64,000 bases of DNA from Edaphochlamys debaryana (taxonomy: Eukaryota; Chlorophyta; Chlorophyceae; Chlamydomonadales). This document shows, one piece after another, positions 44,001 to 55,500 of the stretch (position 1 is the first letter of the stretch; the number at the start of each line of letters is the position of its first letter). The DNA lies in the NCBI GenBank assembly GCA_016858145.1, contig JAEHOE010000085.1, positions 62,001-126,000 on the forward strand, written 5' to 3'. The notes under the pieces were generated by a model. It made no database searches, was not told where the DNA came from, and saw only the letters and a program-made list of their open reading frames with translations. The position numbers were made by a program, and so were the translations under genes.

Positions 44001-47000
44001 TCAGCGCCCCTCAACGGCCTCCGCCATCCCCAGCCCCCTAAGCCCCCTCCCCCACGCCTCCCTCCTCACGCCCAGGTGGTGCTCGCTGGACGTGGCGGTG
44101 GCGTACGAGGCGTGGGGCGACACGCGGGCGCTGCGGGCGCTGTACCCCGTCAACCTGCTGAGGAACTGGGCGCGGCTGCAGGTGGGGGGCGGGGGACCCG
44201 GGTGGGGGCCGGCGGGGAGCCGGGCCAGGGGCGCCGCCCTGCCGCCGCGGAGGTCCCCGCCGCCTCACTACTCGGCTGCCTCAGGTGCCCGCGCCCGCCA
44301 TGGCTTCACGCACATGGCCTAATGCTCTACGCCCCACCTGCCCCCATTTGCCCCCCCCCCCCACGCTCCTTCCCCCCCAGGCCCGCACCCCCCTGGTGGC
44401 CATGCTGGACGTGGACATGCTGCCCTCGCGGGCGCTGTGGAGCGAGCTGCGCAACGCCGCGGCCGCCAGGTGGGGGCGGCCCCGCGGGGGTGTTGGGGGG
44501 CTGTAGGGACGGCCTAAAGTGCCTATCCTCCTGTCCGCTGCCCACCTCGAGCGAGTGCACCGCCCCCACGTCTTCCCACCCCACCTCACCACAGGGCCTA
44601 CGTGGAGGCCTGCTCGCCCGGCTCCGCCCTGGCGAGTCCAGCCGTGGCGGGCACGACCGCCGCCCCCCGCCGCCCCCCCGCCGTGTTCGTGCTGCCTGCC
44701 TTCCAGACCGCCAACGAGTCCGCCGCCGCGGCGCACATCCGCATCGCCGACCGCATCGCCAACATGACCAAGGAGCAGCTGGAGGTGGGGGGGGGGGTGG
44801 AGGGGTGGAGGGAGGGAGGCGGGGCGAGGGGCGGCCAACGGCAGGGGGCCGCCACAACTGGGAGTGCACGATGCACGACGCTGGCGTGGGGCCATCCGCC
44901 GCGCTTCATCACTCCTCCTCCCCTTCCCGCCTCCGCCCTCTCCCGCCTCTCCCGCCCTCACCCCCCCCCAGGTGGCTGTGCACGTGGAGGCGGCGCTGCC
45001 CTTCCACGTGGCGCACTTCCCCGCCGGCCACACGCCCACGGACTTTGCGCGCTGGTTCCGGGTGCGTGCGGCGGGGAGGGCCGTGAGCAGCAGATGACCC
45101 CGAGGAAGGCCAGGCGCGGGCCGGGGAGGCATGGGCGCCACCATCCTGGGCCCGCACCCCTGGGGTGTGAGGTGCCACCAGAGGTTACCGCTCAGGGATG
45201 CTAGGCCGGGCCGGCTGGGATTGCCCGACCCCAAGCTTGAGCCCCGAGTCCGGACAACCTCAGTGGCCCAACTCGCCCAATGCCCCTGCCCGTGCTCCCG
45301 CCCTGGGTTCTGCCCCGCAGACCAACGCCTCCTACGCCGTGCGCTACGTGCGCAACTTCGAGCCCTGGTTCGTGGCGGGCAGGCGCGAGGTGCCTTGGCA
45401 CGACGTGCGGCTGCGGGGGTACGGCCAGAACAAGATCATCCAGGTGCGGGGGTGCGGGGGTGCAGGGGCCGCGAGACGGAGGGAGGCAGAGGCACCCTGC
45501 AAACACCTCCCGGTGCGGCTGGGGCCTGTAACTGCGCGTGTGGCCCAAGCCCTGCGGCCCCCGTCCCTGCCCCCCAACGGCGCCCCCCAGGTGGCGGCCA
45601 CTGCCGCAGCGGGCGTGGAGTTCCAGGTGGGCACCGCCTGCGGCCCACATTGGGACACCAAGAGGGAGGGTAGAATCACAGGGGTTGGTGCGATTGAGGT
45701 CGGGTGTTTGTGGCCGGAGGGGGCGAGCCAAGTTGCTGGGGGGGCCAGAGGCCTTGACCGCCCTAGCCCCGCTTCTGCCCCCGCCCCCGCCCCCCCCCAG
45801 GTTGCGCCGCGGGCCTTCCTGATCCACCGCCCCCACACCCGCAGCGGCGCACGCCAGGAGATCGGCAACTTCTCCTCAGCGTACAGGTGCGCGCGGGTAA
45901 CTGGCCCTGGAGAGTCCTGCACGGGCTATCATTCTGTGACATGTGCCAGGGCCCCTTAGGAGCCTGCAGGAGCCCCCGTTCTTCAACCGCGACCCCACGC
46001 ACTGCTGCCTGCCCATCCGCCCCTACCCCTCCCTCTGCCTCCCTCCTGTCCGCAGGCGCCTGTTCCGCTCGGCCCTGCGCGAGGCCACCCAGCAGCTGCT
46101 GCGGGAGGAGGAGGAGGAGCGGGCGCGGCAGGCGGAGGGGAAGCGTGCAGCCCTCCAGGCCGGGGCGCTGCAGGCGGGCACCGGGGGCACCGGGGCGGAC
46201 GGCCCCCACGCCGCCCTGGCTGCCCTCCCGTCCGGTGGGTCCGGTCAGCAGCTGCCGGACACACAGCCCTGGCTGCACCACCACCGCCTCCAAACCGCCG
46301 ACGTCGTCGGCCCTCAGCCGGCGGCTGGCAGGCTTGGCGCGGCCACCGTCAGCGTCGCTGCTGCTGATGCGGTGGCGGCGGCCGCTGGTGCGGGGCTCGA
46401 CGAGCTGGGCGCTCCCGGCCTAGTAGCTCCTGGCGGCAGCACACGCGGGCGGCTGCTGCTGGGCGCAGGCAGCGGCAGCGGCAGCGCGGAGCAGCTGGTC
46501 GACTCGGCGGCCGCGGCGGCAGCGCTGGCGGCGATGGCCGCGGCGCTCCCACAGGTGTTGGCCACTGGCGGCGGGGAGGAGCGGGCAGCGTCGGGCCAGG
46601 CGCCGCCGGCCTCTGTCCCGCCCCCTCCGCCACCGCCGCCGCTTGCGCCGGTGCCTCCTGCGCCTGCGCTCAGCCCTCGTCTGCAGGTGGGCCGCTGCTG
46701 GGTGCAGCTGGCGGCCCCTGAAAGCATTACGCCAGCATGTTAAGCGCGTTGAGTGCTGACGTCCTGCGTGCAAGGGTTTCCCACAGGCCTCAGCCCCTTC
46801 TTGCTTTGCTTGTGCTTTAACGCACACGCACACGGACACGCGCGCAGGCCGAGGCGCGCCGCCGCGCCGAACAGCTGCTGGCGGAGCGCTTCGCCGACTC
46901 GCTGCGCCGCAACATCTTCGCCAGCAACGTGCGCGTATACGACGAGGCCTTGTGAGGCTGCGGTGGCACTCTGGGGACTCCTTACCTGAGTTGGCTGTCT

Positions 47001-47183
47001 GCTGTACCAATACTGCCCCGTCCGACGCGCCCTGCTGCCGCCTGTCTCCATGACCCCGGCCCCGCCCTGCCCCTCCCCCCCAGGGCCGCCATGGAGGCTG
47101 GGGCGTACGAGGCCGTGTTGGACCCCAGCACGCGGGCCTGCCTGGCGGAGCTGCCCTGGTGGGACGGGGGGAGCACCCCGTGA
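41020..47183 (+). CDS. LARGE-like glycosyltransferase (GT49 family), type II membrane protein
   Basis: Fourteen exons: 41020-42685, 42888-42954, 43121-43275, 43399-43852, 44076-44181, 44381-44469, 44595-44784, 44972-45061, 45321-45443, 45591-45626, 45801-45886, 46056-46686, 46848-46951, 47084-47183; 1,298 aa (1,250 if the ATG at 41164 is used). A Pro/Gly-rich N-terminus precedes one membrane helix (about 216-236, VLLAAAAAVGALTLLTLHAV), giving a Golgi type II topology. A disordered stem runs to about 545. Catalytic-domain signatures follow in GT49 order: PLTVVTQLSVNRLQQL, CRAWHGPLSAVVYVP, YPVNLLRNWARL, DxD motif DVDMLPS (826-828), AHFPAGHTPTDFARWF, YVRNFEPWFVAGRREVPW, RLRGYGQNKIIQ and FLIHRPHTRS. 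An inserted linker (631-780) separates the first and second catalytic blocks. A ~210-residue Ala/Gly-rich exon and an Arg/Glu helix (AEARRRAEQLLAERF) end the protein. Acceptor glycan unknown. Confidence 0.85.
42739..42818. repeat. 14-bp minisatellite in GT49 intron 1
   Basis: Nearly six perfect tandem copies of GGCCAACGGCCAAA. The unit is itself two 7-mers differing only in the last base. It lies in the first intron of the GT49 gene. Confidence 0.9.
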
Positions 47184-49080
47184 GGCGGCACGGTCGGAGC
47201 CTGAGAAGGGCCTTGAGCTTGCTTTGCTCTTATCCGCTCCGTCCGGGGGTGCCAGTGAAGTGCGTTGAGAACTGCGGCGGGAAGCTGGTGTGTGCAACTC
47301 GGGGGTGGGTCCTGAGCGCATTAGATCAGCGCGGGCCTGGAGCGGGCTGTCGGTGGGTGCTTGGTCCAGCACGAACATCGGTTGACGTGGCCCGAGGACT
47401 ACGGTACTGCTGATCCATGCTGTAAGGGTGCAGGCAGGGGTCAAGTGCTCTCGCATTCGGGCCTGTGGAGAGCAGCAGTACTTGGGGGTGCCAGTCTTTG
47501 CCCATGCCTGCCTGAGCTCATCATGGAGCGAGCGGTTGGAGTGTTGTCGCGCAGGAGCGGACATGCGGGCATTCGCATGCCTGAGTGGGTTGACCATCCT
47601 GCTGCACCTGTCCCCCAGTCCTCGGTGTTTACAATGAAGGACCCCCCTGGGGTCACAGCGCTGAACGCTGGGGCCAAGCGGCCCACCTCACGGGCTAGCC
47701 CACTGGGCTGGCAGCCCCAGCAGTGAGATTTGACGGTCCCCAAACCCGGTCCCGTGTGCGGCAGTGCTACAGCTGTTCCCGTCACGGCTGGTAGGCCCAC
47801 CCCAGCCAGCTCAAGGCCACAGCACGTGCGATGGGGAGAGCTCACAAGGGCTTCCGGTCGCATGTGTAACTGTTTGGCAAGTGGGCTCTGCTGAGAGCCG
47901 GCGATCACGTATGGGCAAGTTGAGAAGGGCTGGCAAGTTGCTGCGGGTTACACCTCCTTTGGCCTCCGCCCCTGTTGGACGCGTGAGGCCGTGTAGCACA
48001 AGGATTGTCGGTAAGTGCCAGGAATCCCTGATGTACTATATGTGTGCTGGACCTGGGTTCCTGTGTGCCTGTGTGCTGGGCCTGGGTAGCTCTGCTGACG
48101 CTGATGAGGAACAGGCGCCACCTAGAGCTTGTAGACAGTGTCTGACACCTTCTGACATGCAGGGCGGGTGGACCCTGCTGGGTGGTGCTGGTAGTGATGG
48201 TAGTGCATGTAACCTGCCTGAAAGCCGCTGCCCGACCAGACCCGGTTTGTGCCTATCAGGCTGTTTCCACACTGGTGTTGCGGAAACTGGAGGCGCGGAG
48301 TCAAGCGAGGGTGAACACGGGTGAGCGGGGGCAGGAGGGGGGCCCTGCCTCAGTTCCAGAGCGTGTGGCTTCGCTCGCCGTGCTCTTCCACGGGGCTTCA
48401 CCAAGGGCCGATACTCCATGCTGCGACAGGCTGCATCCATACGCTACACTTTGTGCCTCCTGCGCTACCCTTCGTGAGGCCCGGCTGTCCCGGGATGACG
48501 AAGGAGCCCCGCCTCTTCTGACTAAAAAACAACGGCTAGTTCAAGGCATTTGCGACAGCAACAAGGTCCTGAGGGTGCGTTGATGGCCAAGTGTTAAAAA
48601 TATGGCCCGCCTGTTCTGCGCGTCCAGGCTGACGCTCCTTGACCTTTGCGCAAGGAGGAAAGGTCATGATGCCTGCTCCAAGCAATGCGGCCATGCTCCT
48701 ATCACAAGCTGCTGCGAGGGACACTACGGAGCGCTCTCAGCGCGCCGAGGGGAGGTTTTGGGGCGTGTACGGCAGGGAGGAAGTGGGGCCTTGAACCCTT
48801 GGGAGGTAGAGAAAGGGTTTGGGGGGGGCGGGGCTGGAAGGGTGCCGGGGAGAAGGCGGGTTGGTGCGCCAAGGGCGGTACGGCAGGCTCGAACCGGCCC
48901 CGGTCGAAGCAGAGTTGAGGCCTGCGGGGGTACTAGTACTGTTCGATAGCTCGTTGTTGTCACGCATGCTGACCTCGGTGGACGCGTTCTGACGGCTCAC
49001 GCGTGTTGATTGGGACCGCTGCAGAACACGCCCGGGCGCCAGAGCTTGCGGCCGCCCTGCGGCGCGCTTCGCTCGCGCAG
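47184..49080. other. intergenic region between GT49 and tyrosine recombinase genes
   Basis: About 1.9 kb, noticeably less GC-rich than the coding parts. It holds the GT49 3' UTR and probably the unseen first exon and promoter of the recombinase gene. No terminal repeats flanking the recombinase were recognised. Confidence 0.4.
47421..47425 (+). terminator. candidate TGTAA polyadenylation signal of GT49 gene
   Basis: TGTAA, the usual green-algal poly(A) signal, lies about 240 bp after the GT49 stop. Further copies occur at about 47864 and 48208, so the cleavage site is uncertain. Confidence 0.4.
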
Positions 49081-50273
49081 GCTTCTGCGGCGTGTGCGGC
49101 CTACGGACGGGCGTCTTGGACGTGCGGTGCGAGGTCTGCACGGTACCGGCGCATCGCCCCTGCCTGGGCCTGGGCGTTGGTGCCTACCCGGGAGGCTGGA
49201 TGAAGTGCGCACGGTGCATATTGGCCGCCGCCGGCGTGCACACGTCGGCGGTGGGGGGCCCGGCGGGGGACCTGGCCAGCCTCACGGTCACGCTCCGCAG
49301 CGGCGCAGTCAGCGCAGGATCTGCCGCGTCGTACGAGACCCACCGCCGCCGGTACGTGCGCTGCTGCCACGATCTGGGTCTGCCGCCGGCGGCGGCGTTC
49401 CCTCCTGACCGGGATGGCGATCTCAACCCGGAGCTGGTGTGCCTGTTCATCGCCTGGCAAGTGCGGCGGGGGCTGGCCAACGACACCATCTCGGGGTCCG
49501 TCACGGCGCTCGCCGACTGGCAGCGGGGCCGTGGTGCGGCGGAGGCGGACAGAGCGTCGCGTCACCCGGCCGTCCAGTCCGCCCTCGCCCAGGCCCTGCG
49601 GCGACGGGCGCTAGCGCCGCCAGGGGCGGCGCTGTCGCGCAAGGCGCCCTTTCCGCTGGACCTGCTGGTGGTGCTCCTCGGCTGGCTGCGGCACCAGGCC
49701 AACGCAGATCCGGGGCGAAGGCGGGAGCGAGAGCAGGACGCAGCGTGGCTGACGGCGGGTTTCTTGGGCATGCTGAGGCGGAGCGAGCTAGCAGCGCTGC
49801 GGGTTGGCGACGTGACTGCCGCGCCAGGCGGCGGGGTGCGGCTGTTCATAGCCCGGAGCAAGACGGATCAGACAGCACGAGGAGCGGAGGTATTCCTGGC
49901 CGAGTGGACGGCGTCCGGCATCCCCACCGCGCGCATTCTGCTGCGACACGTCGAGCGGCGGCGAACAGAGGGCGCGGGCACCGGAGCCCACTTGTTTGGT
50001 GCAGCCGGGGCGGCGGCGGCGTGGCACAAGGGCGCTTTTACCCGCCGGCTCAGGGCGCTGCTGTCGGCGGCGGGCGCAGCCGTACCTGCTCTGGGGCTGG
50101 CGCCGGAGCGCTACTCGGCCCACAGCCTACGGCACGGCGGCGCCACGGCAGCGGCGGAGGCGGGCGCCACGCTGGGGGAGATTATGGAGCACGGGCGCTG
50201 GCGGTCCCTAGCAGTGCGACGCTACGTGCATCTGTCAGCGGCCACCCGCATGCGCCTGACCGCCCGGGTCTGA
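49081..50273 (+). CDS. tyrosine recombinase (integrase family) with N-terminal PHD-like zinc finger; 5' exon not found
   Basis: A long exon, stop-free from an apparent acceptor (GCGCAG before 49081) to the TGA at 50271-50273, giving about 397 residues. The first ~45 carry CGVC, CEVC, HRPC and CARC, the C4HC3 spacing of a PHD-type zinc finger. After a linker come a SAM-like N-terminal core (ASYETHRRRYVRCCHDLGLP to the ~49560 region) and the catalytic domain: Arg in GMLRRSELAALRVGDV (about 49768), Lys in ARSKTDQTARG, HSLRHGGATAAAEAG (about 50121), EHGRWRS (about 50188) and the nucleophile Tyr in VRRYVHLS (about 50224). The R-K-H-x-x-R-H-Y set is complete, so the enzyme may be active. Such genes belong to Crypton- or DIRS-type elements or domesticated relatives. 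No reverse transcriptase or repeat ends were found nearby. The frame upstream has no ATG, so a 5' exon is missing or the gene is truncated. Confidence 0.75.
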
Positions 50274-52552
50274 CGACAACTGTGCAAGGGGGGTGCCAGC
50301 CTGGGCAGAGCGGGCCGGGCTGGTCAGGGCGGCGGGGGAGTGAGGGAGAGTTTGTGTGCCGGTTCTGGGCGGCGCCCCCGCCGCCCGTGTGTCTTTCCCC
50401 CCCTTTGCTGTTGCCCCGGGCGCCGGGGCGGGGGGTTGCAGCGTGGCATGGAGAGTGTGAAAGGGCTTGGCAATTGGCGTTGCGACCGGCTGGGGGTATT
50501 CGAGAGCCGGTGAACGTTGGAGCGGTAGCAGTGTAAGGGGAGAGGGTCGGCGAGCGAGTCTCCGTACATGCACCAAAAGCTGCCTTTCGCTTTCGAGGTT
50601 CCAGAGCTCTCGTGTTGGTCCCTATGCCTCTTATAAAACAGGATTTATGCACGTAGCACTCTGTTGTGGGGCTGGACCGCGATGGCTTGTGCACTGCATT
50701 GAGGTTTCAGGTTTGGGCGGCAACAGATCGAGGACGTCGCTGTGGTGCCCTGCTGACCGGCCCTACTGCTCCTCATAGACATAACACATCAAAGCTCACA
50801 ATACGTGCCCCGTAGAAGCGGCCAGGTCTCAGGCTCTTTACCACGCAAGAGCCCTCATTTGCCCACCGCTCTCGCGCCTGTGGTGCCCACGAACAACACG
50901 CCTTACAGCAACTCTGGGAGCTGTTAGTTGTAGAGCGGTGCCAGGCCAGTCTCACGGAGGATAGAGGAGAGCTTGCGAAGACCATCGCTGCGGAGCGAGC
51001 GGCCTGGGCGCGACAGGCTCCTCCGCAGCAGGTTAGCATCGCGCAGAAAGAGCATTAAACAAGACCAGAGGACACGGGTGTGAAGGTTAGACCGTCCAAC
51101 CCGGGGACACCGGGGACAAGTCCCGCGCCCCGTTGCCGCGGACTTGCTTCCCCGGCCCCGCACCCCGCCCCTCGAGCCCCACCGCTGTGCCTGCATGTTT
51201 CTCATCCTCGACCCGGACAGGTGCCTGTACTCACGACCTATGTGCAAGGGGAGCTGCGCACAGACCACGAGTATGCTGAGTTTGGAGCTCACCAGCGCCA
51301 GGGTCCGCCCCCCGCCTAAAAGCTTCGACGTCACACCCGCAACCCATGCGGCCTCGGGGCAGCGAGCTCGCCCGGCATAGGCAGCGGGCCTGCCCGCTCG
51401 CCCGTAGGGGGCGCCGCTCAGCAAGCCAGAGCGCTGGGCGCCAGGGGACACGGGAGCCAACGACCGCCTGCGGAACGCTATCGCCGCAGCTGCAGCCCCA
51501 GGTCCAGCCCCGGACGTACGCGATATGGGCGATGGGTCCCACCTCCGGCGCTCAGCACCCGCAGTCCGGCGGGGCGCGGGCTCCCGCCCCTAAGCTGCAG
51601 CCCAGCTGAGGACACCGCCGGAGGGAAGCTGCGCTGCTCCTGTCGGCCATGGCCACGCTTGGGACTCTCCGGCACCATGCTGACCAGTCGGTGAGCCCCG
51701 TGTGGGCATCACACCTGCACCGGGATCTCTGTTGCAAGCGCTAGACGGCTGACACACAGACAATAATCCCTCGCCACAGGGTGCAGGCTGCAGTGGCGAA
51801 GGCATCCGCTGACTTCCTTGCATGGTCAGGCAAGTGAGGCTATCGGGGTCAGCATCTGAGCCGCGCCTTCACCCCCGGGCGAGGCGCGGTGCTCTGCACG
51901 GGAGAGAGCCTTCCAGACTGCACTGTGTAGCGTCCTGTGGCAGAGCCTCGTGGGTAGCGGCGACCTGTGAGGGTCGCCGTGCACCGTCTTATAAGCCATA
52001 AGCCGCAAGCTCAAAGGGGCCAGGCCCACGTGGTACATCACTCGCCGAGGCTTGTGCTTTGGGCCTGACACCGTTCGTGTGCGTTTGCTGCTTTGCTTTG
52101 CAGGCACTTTCCTTGCGCCTACAAGGTTGATGCGCTCGGGAGCGACGCGAGGAAGTCAGGATCCGCACGGACCGGGGACTCAATTGCCGAAGCCGCCGTT
52201 GGTCTACGAGTGTGGGCTTGCAGGCACCTTGGCACCACCGGCAGCGTCACCGCCTGCATCTCCCTTCAACGCCCGGGTGAGTTGTGGGGGCTTCACCTAG
52301 GTTTGGCTGGGATGATTGCGAGCTGAGGGTGGTTGCAAATTAGCAAGGTGCCGTGGACCAAAATCCGCTCGCATCAGCCCAACATATGGCAAGCTCTCTC
52401 CGCGCTATGTATGCGGCCTAGGCGTCTCATCACTAGTCACCAGACCGACCTGGAAAGGGGTGTTGCCAAACGGTCGCCGTACACGCGCGTCGTCATATCA
52501 AGCCCGCTCGCGCTCCTTGCTCACACGCTGCGATGTGCACAAAGATAACACA
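50274..52552. other. intergenic region upstream of the glycoprotein gene
   Basis: About 2.3 kb of lower-GC DNA. A stop-free plus-strand stretch at 50816-51058 could encode a short helical peptide but has no start codon. A TATAAG lies near 51990, about 560 bp before the glycoprotein ATG. No RNA gene recognised. Confidence 0.4.
50532..50536 (+). terminator. candidate TGTAA polyadenylation signal of recombinase gene
   Basis: TGTAA about 260 bp past the recombinase stop codon, in the expected strand. Its presence suggests a normally expressed nuclear gene. Confidence 0.4.
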
Positions 52553-55500
52553 ATGGAACCACGCTGCTGCATGTTAGGCGCGCTTGCGCTATGTCTCTTA
52601 GCACTGCTAGCCCCCTCGGCATGCGACAGGGCTGGCGATGCTCACGACCTTGAGGAGCAACCTCTTGTGTCTTTATACATGAGCGACGTCAATGGCGTCC
52701 TGGACCTCTCCTGGGATAAGGGGCCCAAGGAGCTGCAGCGACAGCTGGAGCTGCTCGGCTTACATGTCAGCGTCGCGAACCGAGGGCAGCCGCGTCTTCA
52801 AGGCCCTCAAGTCAACGTGACACTCCAGTCAAGGCCTGGTGTTGATGCAGCGGCATACATCATACCTGTGCAGCAAGGGCGCGTCTTCTACAGCTCCGTC
52901 GAGGACATGCGAGCGGTCGCGAGGTGAGCGCTTGCAGGCCACCGACGCTGCGCATCGCAGGTACCACACTGCTGTTGGCACTTGTTCACGCCCATCCTAT
53001 ACTGATCGCAGATACACCTCTGAGGGCGGCTTGGTCATCATCCTCGACGCCGCAACAGGCCACGGCGCGTCTGCGCGCACCTTCATAGCCAAAGCCCTCG
53101 CCTACGAAGGTAAGCGCGCGTTAAACATTTTGGGTTCCACTCTGCAAGCCCCTCTCGGGGTTGGCCCACCCTGCAGTTGGCCAACGGTTTCTCCGCCCGT
53201 TCCCCAGGTGGCTGGAGCGTCTGCCGGGAGCTCGCCAGCAGTGATTCGGCGACTCCGCCCAAGCAGCAGAGTCAGTTGACCGAGTGGGCTTCAAGGTTCC
53301 TAAACGACCACACGGACGACGCATGGCCGGCAACACTTGAGGGCGCTGAGACTGTCCTGTTCAAGACTTGGTGCCTCCACCAAGACCCCAACGCGGTCAC
53401 CATACCGCTTTACACCGCCGCTGCGGAGGGAAGCGACATGCAGGTCTCAGTGCAGGTGGGTCGGCGGGGGACCAGTAGGGCATGACGATTCCACATCTCC
53501 GGAGTTGTGCCGTGGGCCCGCCTGAGCCCCTTCCCCTGCTCTCCTTGGTGCTGCGAACACCCCTTCGGCCCCCAGGCCTTCGGCAAGGTCGGCACTCCCG
53601 GCGCCGTGGTGTGGCTCGGCTACAGCTGGAAGGGCGGCCCCCAAGCGAGCTGGGGTCAGCTCCTACGCAAGCTGATAGCTGGCTTTTGGCGAGGTAAGCT
53701 GCCCTTGCCCGGCACATGAACTAGCTGAGCCTCTGCTGATGTGCGCTCGCCTTCCCTGCCTAGGCGACTACCGAGCGCCCCAGCCCGAAGACCGTGTCGA
53801 CCCATCCGAAGCGGAGGCCCACGTGTCCCTGGACAGCGTGCTCAAGGCCGCCGCTGACTCTGGAGAAGAGGTGGCGGAGCTCGTGCGGCGCATGGTGATG
53901 GGAGAGGCCACCGGCCCAGTGCCCGGCGCCTACCCCTCTGGGCACCCATCAGTCTACCCACCGTTTCCAACATTCGCCTATCCATCCACTCCACCGCTAC
54001 CTTCACCGCAACCTTCTCCCGAGCCATCCACGGTGCCCCTCACCCCGTCGCCGCGAGGAGAGCTGCAGCCCTCGCCCGAGCCGCAGCCAACCCCGGAGCC
54101 CTCATCTCAGGCCCCACCCCAGGAGCCACCTCCCTCGTATCCACAGATCCCAACTCCGTCACCGTCCTACCCATTGATTCCAACGGCCCCGACACCCTCG
54201 GTCAGCCCGCCTTCCTATCCTCCCGTGGAGTCCCCTTCGCCGTCGCCGGTGCCCAGCCAGCCGTCTCCCTTGCCATCCGTCGCCCCCTCGGTCAGCCCGC
54301 CTTCCAATCCTCCCGTGGAGTCCCCTTCACCGTCGCCGGTACCCAGCGAGCCGTCTCCCTCGCCCTCTATCGTCCCCTCGGTCAGCCCGCCTTCCAATCC
54401 TCCCGTGGAGTCCCCTTCGCCGTTGCCGGTGCCCAGCGAGCCGTCTCCCTCGCCATCTGTTGTTCCCTCAGCCAGTCCTCCTTCCAATCCTCCCAAAGAG
54501 TCCCCTTCGCCGTCGCCGATGCCCATCGAGCCGTCTCCCTCGCCGTCTGTCGGCCCCTCGGTGAGTCCGCCTTCCTATCCTCCCGAGGCGTCCCCTTCGC
54601 CGTCGCCGGTACCCAGCGAGCCGTCTCCCTCACCCTCTATCGGCCCCTCGGTCAGCCCGCCATCCTATCCTCCCGTGGAGTCCCCTTCACCGCCGCCGGT
54701 GCCCATCGAGCCGTCTCCCTCGCCGTCTGTCGGCCCCTCGGTCAGCCCGCCTTCCTATCCTCCCGAGGCGTCCCCTTCGCCGTCGCCGGTACCCAGCGAG
54801 CCGTCTCCCTCACCCTCTATCGGCCCCTCGGTCAGCCCGCCTTCCTATCCTCCCGTGGAGTCCCCTTCACCGTCGCCGGTGCCCAGCGAGCCGTCTCCCT
54901 CGCCGTCTGTCGGCCCCTCGGTCAGCCCGCCTTCCTATCCTCCCGTGGCGTCCCCTTCGCCGTCGCCGGTACCCAGCGAGCCATCTCCCTCGCTATTTGT
55001 TAATCCCTCGGTCAGCCCGCCTTCCTATCCTCCCGTGGCGTCCCCTTCGCCGTCGCCGGTGCCCAGCGAGCCGTCTCCCTCGCCCTCTATCGGCCCCTCG
55101 GTCAGCCCGCCTTCCTATCCTCCCGTGGCGTCCCCTTCGCCGTCGCCGCTACCAAGCGAGCCGTCTCCCTCGCCGTCTGTCGGCCCCTCGGTCAGCCCGC
55201 CTTCCTATCCTCCTGTGGAGTCCCCTTCGCCGTCGCCGGTGCCCAGCGAGCCGTCTCCCTCGCCCTCTATCGGCCCCTTGGTCAGCCCGCCTTCCAATCC
55301 TCCCGTGGCGTCCCCTTCGCCGTCGCCGCTACCAAGCGAGCCGTCTCCCTCGCCGTCTGTCGGCCCCTCGATCAGCCCGCCTTCCTATCCTCCCGTGGAG
55401 TCGCCTTCGCCGTCGCCGGTGCCCAGCGAGCCGTCTCCCTCGCCCTCTATCGGCCCCTCGGTCAGCCCGCCTTCCAATCCTCCCGTGGCGTCCCCTTCGC

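Noticed and set aside
50816..51058. Stop-free plus-strand stretch with a helical look (TEDRGELAKTIAAERAAW)
   Set aside because: No ATG, no convincing acceptor or downstream exon; 81 codons is within chance for this composition.
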